NCBI GenBank assembly: GCA_964384625.1
Contig: CAYLNH010000159.1
Location: 1-16,525 of the forward strand
DNA: 16,525 nt
DNA from: CAYLNH01 sp964384625
GTDB lineage: Bacteria > Verrucomicrobiota > Lentisphaeria > JABSQK01
Direction: 5' to 3'
Below, piece after piece: positions 1-5,361 of this stretch. Under the pieces are notes generated by a model that saw only the letters and a program-made list of their open reading frames with translations, made no database searches and was not told the DNA's origin. Position 1 is the first letter of the stretch, and each line of letters starts with the position of its first letter. Both the position numbers and the translations under genes were made by a program.

Positions 1-45
1 CAGCAGCAGGGCCAGCAGCAGGGCCAGCAGCAGCAAGGTCAGCAG
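1..45 (+). repeat. Tandem CAG-rich 12-mer repeat within coding sequence
   Basis: The unit CAGCAGCAGGGC (Gln-Gln-Gln-Gly) occurs twice from base 1, followed by a diverged third unit and further CAG codons. It encodes the Gln-rich linker of the partial gene and continues upstream of the window edge. Repeats of this kind change length easily by slippage and can be mis-assembled. Confidence 0.7.
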
Positions 46-393
46 AGTGAGCAGGCCCGGCAAGCGCAGCAGGCACAACAGCAGGCCGAACAGGCGGTGG
101 CCCAGGCGCAGCAGGCGATGTCGCAGGCCGCCCAGGCCAAGTCACAGGCCATGGCGCAGCAGCGCAACGAGGGATTGTCCCAGCCCGGTGCGGGCAATGC
201 GGCGCCGTCCGAGACGAAGAGCACGGAGAAGGTTGCGGCGGATCTCAAACGCGACACGGATTGGAACAAACTGCCGAAGCAACTTGCGCGCGATCTTAAA
301 GACGCGCAGCGCGAAGCGGTGCCGGAGCAGTATCGCGGTCAGGTCAGTTCCTACTTCAAGGTTATCGCCGAACGCTCGCGGAAGGAGGACTGA
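1..393 (+). CDS. Gln-rich hypothetical protein, C-terminal part (5' end outside window)
   Basis: The frame is open from base 1 to the TGA at 391-393, giving 130 codons with no clear start inside the window, so this is the 3' part of a longer gene. The first 50 or so residues are nearly all Gln, Gly and Ala (QQQG units, then AQQA and AQQAMSQAAQAKSQ stretches), a low-complexity and probably helical or disordered linker. The last 45 residues are different: LPKQLARDLKDAQREAVP, then EQYRGQVSSYFKVIAER. This is a compact Leu/Pro/Tyr-patterned tail. I recall similar tails at the ends of long membrane proteins lying next to MoxR/DUF58/VWA clusters in PVC bacteria, but I cannot check that here. The gene overlaps the ribosome binding site of the next gene, so the two are probably co-transcribed. 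Function unknown. Confidence 0.75.
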   Translation, partial: QQQGQQQGQQQQGQQSEQARQAQQAQQQAEQAVAQAQQAMSQAAQAKSQAMAQQRNEGLSQPGAGNAAPSETKSTEKVAADLKRDTDWNKLPKQLARDLKDAQREAVPEQYRGQVSSYFKVIAERSRKED

Positions 394-395
394 AG

Positions 396-1466
396 ATGAA
401 TTTCAGATTTGGGATTCGAGCTTTGAGATTGAAACTCGCGCTATTGGTCCTGAGCATGATCGTCGCAGTCCTGCCGTTGCGGGCCGAGGGTCCGGACATG
501 GTTGAGAAGTCCGTCGACAAGGCGATGAAATATCTGTTGGGGCGGCAGCAGAAAAACGGCTCGATTCACGACAACAAGTATAAGACTGCGACGACCGCTT
601 TGTCGGTTATGGCGCTGGCGGCGGCCGGCCACATGCCGGATGACCCGACCCCCGAAGGGAAGGCGATGAAAAAGGCAATCGACTATGTCGTGCACGAGGA
701 CCGCTATCACAACGGCAACTACGCCGGCGGTCGGGATGGCAGCCGGATGTACGGGCACGGCATCATCACGCTGATGCTGGCGGAAATGGTCGGCATGGGC
801 AATGACGAGAAACAGGACGCCCTGATCCGCCAACGGCTGGAGAAGTGTGTCGAGTTGATTCTCTGGGCTCAGAAGCGGAAGCAGCCGAAGAACTGGAGTC
901 ATTACGGCGGCTGGCGCTATGAACCGCATTCCGGCGATTCGGATCTTTCGGTGACCGTGTGGCAGTTGATCGCCTTGCGCGCCGCCAAGAACGCCGGCAT
1001 CGACATCCCGAAGAAAGCGATTGACGACGCGGTGAAGTATGTCAAGCGCTGTTACCATTCGAAGCGCGACAAAGACGGCCGGCCGACGAATCTGAAGACC
1101 GGCTGCGGCTATCAGCCGGGGCGTGGTCCGAGTTATGCCTCCGGCGCGGCGGGCCTGCTGGCGCTGCAGATCTGCGGCGAATATGATGCCCCGGAGGTCC
1201 TGGGCTCAGCCAACTGGCTCCTCGGCCGCAAGCTCCATTCCAAAGAAAAGCACTTCTTTTACGGCACCTACTATTATGCTCAGGGGATGTATCAGAAGGG
1301 CGGCGACTACGCGAAGAAGGCCAAACGCGACGTCGAGAGCATACTCCGCAAGAACCAGCGGCGAGACGGCAGTTGGCACTCGAGGAACGGGAACGTCTAT
1401 GCCACCTCCATGGCCGTTTTGAGTTTGTCCGTGCAATACCACTACCTGCCGATCTACCAGCGGTAG
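396..1466 (+). CDS. Exported prenyltransferase/squalene-oxidase-repeat protein (alpha/alpha toroid)
   Basis: 356 residues. The ATG at 396 lies two bases after the previous stop and is preceded by AAGGAGG at 382-388, seven bases upstream, so translational coupling is likely. Residues 1-30 form a signal peptide: basic start, hydrophobic LALLVLSMIVAVLPL, then LRA-E. The mature part contains about five prenyltransferase/squalene-oxidase-type repeats, for example VDKAMKYLLGRQQKNGSI near 39-57, a central GGWRY...SDLSVTVWQLIALRAA segment, and a final NQRRDGSWHSR...YATSMAVLSLSVQY. The fold is that of terpenoid cyclases and protein prenyltransferases. However, export and the missing canonical cyclase DxDD motif (only a SGDSDLS stretch is present) argue against a hopanoid cyclase. 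Such proteins are common and uncharacterised in planctomycete-like genomes. Oddly, codons 2-14 coincide with a degenerate repeat also found at 4725-4775. Confidence 0.85.
   Translation: MNFRFGIRALRLKLALLVLSMIVAVLPLRAEGPDMVEKSVDKAMKYLLGRQQKNGSIHDNKYKTATTALSVMALAAAGHMPDDPTPEGKAMKKAIDYVVHEDRYHNGNYAGGRDGSRMYGHGIITLMLAEMVGMGNDEKQDALIRQRLEKCVELILWAQKRKQPKNWSHYGGWRYEPHSGDSDLSVTVWQLIALRAAKNAGIDIPKKAIDDAVKYVKRCYHSKRDKDGRPTNLKTGCGYQPGRGPSYASGAAGLLALQICGEYDAPEVLGSANWLLGRKLHSKEKHFFYGTYYYAQGMYQKGGDYAKKAKRDVESILRKNQRRDGSWHSRNGNVYATSMAVLSLSVQYHYLPIYQR
398..436 (+). repeat. Degenerate GATTTGG-type repeat, copy 1 (inside signal-peptide codons)
   Basis: This AT-rich stretch runs ATTTCAGATTTGG (400-412), then a diverged middle, then GATTGAAACT (427-436). 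Both the 13-mer and the 10-mer recur exactly and in the same order at 4735-4747 and 4754-4763. It encodes the basic start of the signal peptide (NFRFGIRALRLK). Its base composition differs strongly from the GC-rich flanks. Confidence 0.6.
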
Positions 1467-1520
1467 GACGTGGGGGGAGTGGATGGTGGGAAAATCGTGA
1501 GTCCGGCGCTGCGACATCGA

Positions 1521-1552
1521 AACGGCCGCAGCCCCGAAGGGCAGCGGCCGTT
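1521..1552. terminator. Bidirectional terminator-like hairpin between convergent genes
   Basis: AACGGCCGC (1521-1529) pairs perfectly with GCGGCCGTT (1544-1552). After a single A-A mismatch, GCCC (1531-1534) pairs with GGGC (1539-1542) around a CGAA loop. On the minus strand the loop reads C(TTCG)G, the very stable UUCG tetraloop, so the hairpin should be strongest in the ilvB-ilvN transcript. It lies 54 bases after the toroid gene and 27 bases after ilvN, which run towards each other. Neither side has a good T-tract, so intrinsic termination is probable but not certain; it may also act as an RNA 3'-end stabiliser. Confidence 0.65.
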
Positions 1553-1578
1553 GATATTCGTCAGTGCGGGATGCGGAC

Positions 1579-2091
1579 TCAGGTCTCCGAGCTGCCGCGG
1601 ATCATCAATACTTTGCCGGTGCGGACCATTTCACGAATGCCGTAGGGGCGGACCATCTCGAACAGAGCGTCGAGTTTCTCGGTGCTGCCCGTGGACTGCA
1701 GCATCAGCGTGTCCGGGCTGATGTCCACCGTGTCGCATTTGAAATGATCCGAGATCTGCAGGATCTCCGTCCGCTTCTCGGCGGCGCATTCAACTTTGAT
1801 CAGCGCCAGTTCGCGCTCGACGACGACATCGCCCGTGTGGTCCGTGGCGTGAATCACATCAACCAGTTTGTTGAGCTGATGGATGATCTGTTCCAGCGAT
1901 TCGCCGTCGCCGGATACCGTCAGGGTCATCCGTGAGTAGCAATCGTCTTTGGACGGCGAGACGACCAGGCTGTCGATGTTGAAACCGCGGCGGGCAAAAC
2001 ACAGAGAGATCCGGATCAGCACGCCGGGTTTATTGGCGACGAGCAGACTGATGGTATGCTGTTGATTGCGATCAGGTAGTTTCGGCATCAT
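1579..2091 (-). CDS. ilvN: Acetolactate synthase small (regulatory) subunit
   Basis: 170 residues from the ATG at 2091, close to the usual 160-175 of the family. It is the regulatory subunit of acetohydroxyacid synthase, binding the IlvB subunit and conferring valine feedback control in known members. An N-terminal ACT domain is clear: HTISLLVANKPGVLIRIS, then FARRGFNIDSLVVS near residues 12-45. The C-terminal half has the typical ALIKVECAAEKRTEI and the ending MVRTGKVLMIRG. The start is a run TTG-ATG-ATG. The Shine-Dalgarno AAGGAGGA (2096-2103) directly abuts the TTG but sits 4 bases from the ATG at 2091 and 7 from the ATG at 2088, so one of the two ATGs is the real start. The SD overlaps the ilvB stop codon, implying coupled translation that would help balance the two subunits. 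Confidence 0.95.
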   Translation of the reverse strand: MMPKLPDRNQQHTISLLVANKPGVLIRISLCFARRGFNIDSLVVSPSKDDCYSRMTLTVSGDGESLEQIIHQLNKLVDVIHATDHTGDVVVERELALIKVECAAEKRTEILQISDHFKCDTVDISPDTLMLQSTGSTEKLDALFEMVRPYGIREMVRTGKVLMIRGSSET

Positions 2092-2101
2092 CAACTCCTC
2101 C

Positions 2102-3802
2102 TTATGCCTGGCTGTCAGCCGGCCGTTCCAGCATCATGTCGTGATAGGTTTTGCCGCTCGGGATCATCGGGAACACATTGTCCTCCTGTTCGACCTCGGC
2201 GATGATCAGGCAGGGGCCGTCGTTGTAGTCGAACGCCTTCTGCAGCGTGCGGTCAACGTCGGCTTTGCGCTTGACCCGGAACGCCTTGGCGCCCTCGAAG
2301 CAGGCCGCCAGCTTGACGAAGTTCGGGTTGCCGTCGAGGTTCACGCCGGACAGCCGGTTGTCGAAGAACAGATCCTGCCACTGGCGAACCATGCCGAGGA
2401 ACCGGTTCTCCATGATCACCACCTTGATCGGCAGCCGGTGCAGCGCGGCCGTCGCCAATTCCGGCATGGTCATCTGAAAGCCGCCGTCACCGCAGATCGC
2501 CACCACGCGTTCGTCCGGATGGGCAAACTGGGCGCCGATGGCGGCGGGCATGCCGAATCCCATCGTGCCGGCGCCGCCGGACGAGATGAAATGCCGCGGC
2601 ATCTTGGTCTTCATATACTGGGCCGCCCACATCTGGTGCTGGCCGACATCCGTTACCACCGTGTCATGCGGGTCCAGCATCTCATTCAGGCGGTCGAGCA
2701 CATACTCCACGCGAAGTCCGCCCTGCTTGCGGTACTTCAACGGGTATTGCTTGCGCCATTTGCGGCACTGCTCGACCCAGGCCTTGGTCTTGCCCGGACG
2801 CACCACCGTCAGCAGTTGGTCGACCACCAGTCGGGCGTCGCCGTGAATGAAGACGTCCATGTCGAGCATCTTGTCGTGTTCCGCGCGGTCAATGTCGACG
2901 TGGATCTTCTTGGCGTCGGCACAGAACTTGTCGGGATCGCCGAGAATGCGGTCGTCCCAGCGTGATCCGATGGACATGATCAAGTCGCACTCGCGCACGG
3001 CGAAGTTCGCATAGGCAGTCCCATGCATGCCGAGCATCCCGAGACTCAGGTCGTGGTCCTCGGGGAACGCGCCCTTGCCGAGAAGCGTGTTGACCACCGG
3101 GATCTTCATCTTCTCGACCAACAGCCGTATGCCTTTGGCGGCATTGGCGATGACGGCCCCGTGGCCGACCAGCAGCACCGGCTGCTTCGCGGCGTGCAGC
3201 AGTTCGGCGGCCGCTTCGATCTCGCTCGCAGCGCCGTGTTCGGGAATGGTATAGCCGGGCAGATCCACGTCCGCCGTGAAGTCCGGTTGAAACTCTCCCA
3301 TGGACACGTCCTTAGGCAGATCAATCAGTACCGGGCCCGGACGGCCCGTCTCCGCCAGCAGAAAGGCCTCCTTGATGATGCGCGGAATGTCTTCCTTGTT
3401 CTTGATCAGGTAGGAGTGCTTGACGATCGGGAAGGAAATCCCGGAAACGTCCGCCTCCTGGAAGGCATCGGTCCCCAGTGTCCATTGGACAACCTGGCCG
3501 CAGAGCACCACCAGCGGGGCCGAATCCATGTACGCCGTCATGATGCCCGTGATCGTGTTCGTCGCCCCGGGACCGGAAGTAACCAGGACGACCCCCGCTT
3601 TGCCGGTGGCCCGGGCATAGCCGTCGGCGGCATGCGTCGCGCCTTGTTCGTGACGGGTCAGGACGAACTTGATCGGAGATTCGATCAGCGCGTCGAAGAT
3701 CGGCATCGCCGCTCCGCCGGAATAGCCGAAGATATATTCGACGCCCTGATTCTGCAGACCCTGGACAATGGCCTGCGCGCCTGTCATGGTTTTTGCTGGC
3801 AT
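2102..3802 (-). CDS. ilvB: Acetolactate synthase large (catalytic) subunit
   Basis: 566 residues, full length. It is the ThDP-, FAD- and Mg-dependent enzyme that condenses two pyruvates to 2-acetolactate, or pyruvate with 2-oxobutyrate, in the first step of valine, leucine and isoleucine synthesis in the cytoplasm. The N-terminal PYR domain carries the catalytic Glu52 in TRHEQGATHAADGYARATGK. The FAD-binding middle domain spans about 190-350, with RWDDR at 281-285. The C-terminal domain has the ThDP motif GDG (438-440) to Asn466, followed by the MVRQWQ segment whose Trp475 lies at the known herbicide-contact position. The end VFPMIPSG is also typical. The ATG at 3802 is preceded by AGGA eight bases upstream. 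It is first in an operon with ilvN, and a candidate promoter lies about 58 bases upstream. Nothing is missing or broken. Confidence 0.97.
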   Translation of the reverse strand: MPAKTMTGAQAIVQGLQNQGVEYIFGYSGGAAMPIFDALIESPIKFVLTRHEQGATHAADGYARATGKAGVVLVTSGPGATNTITGIMTAYMDSAPLVVLCGQVVQWTLGTDAFQEADVSGISFPIVKHSYLIKNKEDIPRIIKEAFLLAETGRPGPVLIDLPKDVSMGEFQPDFTADVDLPGYTIPEHGAASEIEAAAELLHAAKQPVLLVGHGAVIANAAKGIRLLVEKMKIPVVNTLLGKGAFPEDHDLSLGMLGMHGTAYANFAVRECDLIMSIGSRWDDRILGDPDKFCADAKKIHVDIDRAEHDKMLDMDVFIHGDARLVVDQLLTVVRPGKTKAWVEQCRKWRKQYPLKYRKQGGLRVEYVLDRLNEMLDPHDTVVTDVGQHQMWAAQYMKTKMPRHFISSGGAGTMGFGMPAAIGAQFAHPDERVVAICGDGGFQMTMPELATAALHRLPIKVVIMENRFLGMVRQWQDLFFDNRLSGVNLDGNPNFVKLAACFEGAKAFRVKRKADVDRTLQKAFDYNDGPCLIIAEVEQEDNVFPMIPSGKTYHDMMLERPADSQA

Positions 3803-4229
3803 GGCTCTGTTCCTGGTTGCTTGGCCCGGTATTCGGGCTGGTTTTGTGTCGGAATAGCTAAAATATTCATAATCTTCCCGTGGTCAAGGGTGATTCGCGT
3901 AGTAAATCGATTAAAATTCCGGCATTCCGTTGTGCGCTTTCTTGAGTTGGCAGTTCCACTGCTGGTTTTTCCGGTTGACGATATTTCTGGGCGGATGATC
4001 TATTTAAAAAGCGGCGGTAATATGTGGAAGTTGGCGCCTGGTCTTGTGTGTTGCCGGAAAAAACTAGTGGAAATATTGTCAAATCGATGGGAATATGGCC
4101 GGAGGTCGAATAAAAAGAGGTGGTTTCGGCGGCAATTGGTTGGCTTGGCTGGGCGAGCTCTTGAGGATGGGGGGCGTGGGGCGGGAATGCCGGGCAACCC
4201 GGGGCAGGCTGCCGAGACCGGCGAACAGG
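3803..4229. other. AT-richer intergenic region upstream of ilvB
   Basis: 427 bases between the ilvB start and the end of the asparaginase-like gene, clearly richer in A and T than the flanking genes, with several poly(A) or poly(T) runs (for example 4058-4064 and 4111-4117). No convincing gene is present in either direction. A candidate minus-strand promoter for ilvB is listed separately. I see no leader peptide rich in Val, Leu or Ile codons and no recognisable T-box. A weak imperfect hairpin around 4188-4202 (CCGGG, CAA loop, CCCGG) could end the asparaginase transcript. Confidence 0.6.
3860..3887 (-). promoter_or_regulatory. Candidate sigma70-type promoter for ilvB-ilvN
   Basis: On the minus strand TTGACC (3887-3882) is followed after 16 bases by TATTTT (3865-3860), in an AT-rich stretch about 58 bases upstream of the ilvB start codon. 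The -35 box matches the consensus at five of six positions and the -10 box at four of six. Position and orientation fit, but this is a by-eye match only. Confidence 0.35.
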
Positions 4230-4724
4230 TCAGTCCCCCGAACGGCTCTCGAAGATCCCGCGCTCGCGGTTCTTGCGGACGTTGTCCCACGTGAAACATT
4301 CGCCGTTCATCACGATGTAGACGCCGGGGACCAGGGTCTGGACGAACGCCAGGGCACTGCCCAGGTTGAACATGCCGTCGGAACTGCCGAAGGTGTACGG
4401 CACCATGGCGCCGGTCAGGACCACGGTCTTTCCCAGTTCCCCCAGCGCCAGGACTTCGGCGGTCTCCACCATGGTGTCGGTGCCGTGGGTGACCACGATA
4501 CGCGACTCGGGCGCTTCGCGGCAAGCCGTCAGGACCTCCTCGCGCTGCGCACGCGTCATCTCCAGACTGTCCACCATCATCAGTGTTTCGACCCGAAGTT
4601 CCAGCCGCGATCGGCCAAGCCCCAGCATATCCGCCAGGTGCGTTTCATTAAAGAACAGCTCGCCGGTCAGCTCGTTATACTCTTTGTCGAACGTGCCGCC
4701 GGTGGCCAGGAGCAGGATTGACAT
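4230..4724 (-). CDS. Short single-domain asparaginase-like protein
   Basis: 164 residues, matching only the N-terminal domain of L-asparaginases (about 320-350 residues, which deaminate Asn or Gln). The nucleophile motif ATGGTFDKEY is present with Thr11, and the second motif THGTDTMVETAEVL carries Thr82 and Asp83. TGAMVPYTFGSSDGMFNL follows. The lysine that completes the catalytic set in classical enzymes (the ADKAS region) seems to be replaced by Val in the ALAFVQTLVPGVYIVMN segment. The protein ends naturally at VRKNRERGIFE, and no second domain is encoded downstream in any frame. I recall a family of stand-alone asparaginase-domain proteins of this length with a similar ending, so it is probably intact. 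Whether it is an active amidohydrolase is unknown. It stands alone on its strand, with no evident Shine-Dalgarno because a repeat abuts its start codon. Confidence 0.8.
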   Translation of the reverse strand: MSILLLATGGTFDKEYNELTGELFFNETHLADMLGLGRSRLELRVETLMMVDSLEMTRAQREEVLTACREAPESRIVVTHGTDTMVETAEVLALGELGKTVVLTGAMVPYTFGSSDGMFNLGSALAFVQTLVPGVYIVMNGECFTWDNVRKNRERGIFESRSGD

Positions 4725-4775
4725 GGGATTCGGGATTTCAGATTTGGATTTTGGATTGAAACTTCGGATTGAGCC
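4725..4775 (+). repeat. Degenerate GATTTGG-type heptad repeat, copy 2
   Basis: Read on the plus strand the stretch divides into rough seven-base units: GGGATTC, GGGATTT, CAGATTT, GGATTTT, GGATTGA, AACTTCG, GATTGAG. It shares the exact 13-mer ATTTCAGATTTGG (4735-4747) and 10-mer GATTGAAACT (4754-4763) with 400-436. It begins at the base directly upstream of the asparaginase start codon and so forms that gene's entire proximal 5' leader, where no Shine-Dalgarno is visible. Confidence 0.65.
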
Positions 4776-4835
4776 GTGCTGCCCTTACATTGCCCCTTGT
4801 CTCGCTCTCAAGCAAAGGCAGACTGAAGATCAGCA

Positions 4836-5063
4836 CTATTTCTGCACCGTGCCGTCGACGGGGATCGCCACCAATGCGTTTGACTCAACCACCGGGGCAA
4901 TATAATATGGTCCTCCTGCCGACATCCACCCGTCCGCGAAAGAGGCCGTGTAGCCGGAAACGCTCCTGTACTCGGTCGAGTGGGAGGGTACGATTCGGCC
5001 CATCACTCTGTCAGGGGCACTGGTTCCCATCAACAGGCGAACGTGAATCGCGTTGTCCCCCAT
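4836..5063 (-). CDS. Orphan short ORF, possible gene fragment
   Basis: 75 codons from an ATG at 5063, with an in-frame TAG only two codons upstream and no clear Shine-Dalgarno. The product is not recognised. It is not low-complexity and looks protein-like in its second half (GYTASFADGWMSAGGPYYIA, then PVVESNALVAIPVDGTVQK), with balanced residue use and Gly/Tyr/Trp content like a small beta-rich domain. It sits in the scar region between the heptad repeat and the integrase remnant, so it may be the surviving end of a larger, decayed gene. It could equally be chance. Confidence 0.25.
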   Translation of the reverse strand: MGDNAIHVRLLMGTSAPDRVMGRIVPSHSTEYRSVSGYTASFADGWMSAGGPYYIAPVVESNALVAIPVDGTVQK

Positions 5064-5071
5064 GGGCTATT

Positions 5072-5101
5072 GCCGACCAATGAGCCGGCAAGCCGACCAA
5101 T
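5072..5101 (+). repeat. Short direct repeat GCCGACCAAT
   Basis: Two exact copies of GCCGACCAAT at 5072-5081 and 5092-5101, with start points 20 bases apart, just before the GGGGTCTGACTC motif and the integrase remnant. It could be an insertion footprint or a protein-binding pair; too short to decide. Confidence 0.35.
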
Positions 5102-5117
5102 CAAGGCCGGGGTCTGA

Positions 5118-5231
5118 CTCATAGAAATCTACGCCAAAGCCGCCGGCTTGGAAGACGACCAGCCGATCACCCCGCACACGCTTCGTCGCAGCTGCACCAC
5201 CGAGATGGTCCGCGCCGACGGCAACCCGCAT
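5118..5231 (+). pseudogene. Tyrosine recombinase (phage integrase family) C-terminal remnant
   Basis: Translated from 5118, directly after an in-frame TGA (5115-5117), the sequence reads LIEIYAKAAGLEDDQ, then PITPHTLRRSCTTEMVRADG, then NP. This is the box II region of tyrosine recombinases and XerC/D-like integrases, which typically read (Y)AKxAGL...ITPHxLRHSxAT. The conserved His-x-x-Arg is present (His 5175-5177, Arg 5184-5186), with Arg in place of the usual second His. Beyond about 5231 the similarity stops. The catalytic Tyr and the N-terminal part are absent, and no start codon exists, so this is a decayed fragment of roughly 38 codons. It lies immediately upstream of the AAA/nuclease gene and marks a former mobile element. 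Confidence 0.65.
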
Positions 5232-5361
5232 CCCGCATCCGGATCATGTTTTGTCGGTCCGCCGAGAAAACCCACCCACGCCAAACGCCATCCGAGGGGA
5301 AAAGATGTTGAGTAGTCTCAGCTATTCTGGCAATCACTGCAGGGCGCGGCATATTTGGATT

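Noticed and set aside
1..57. CAG-rich repeat as a CRISPR-like or non-coding repeat array
   Set aside because: Units are contiguous without spacers and are in frame with an open coding sequence, so it is a coding microsatellite.
3867..4082. 71-codon minus-strand frame upstream of ilvB as a leader peptide or gene
   Set aside because: TTG start, no Shine-Dalgarno, no run of branched-chain residue codons typical of an attenuator, and it overlaps the candidate ilvB promoter.
4074..4082. Perfect TTGACA on the minus strand (4082-4077) as a promoter
   Set aside because: No acceptable -10 box occurs 15-19 bases downstream, and it is 275 bases from the ilvB start.
3023..4294. 423-codon plus-strand open frame opposite ilvB and the adjacent gap
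   Set aside because: Antisense to conserved ilvB sequence, and its tail runs through AT-rich intergenic DNA with Arg/Gly-rich nonsense.
4230..4724. Asparaginase-like gene as a frameshifted remnant of a full-length enzyme
   Set aside because: No second-domain sequence is found downstream in any frame, and the ending resembles that of known short family members as far as I recall.
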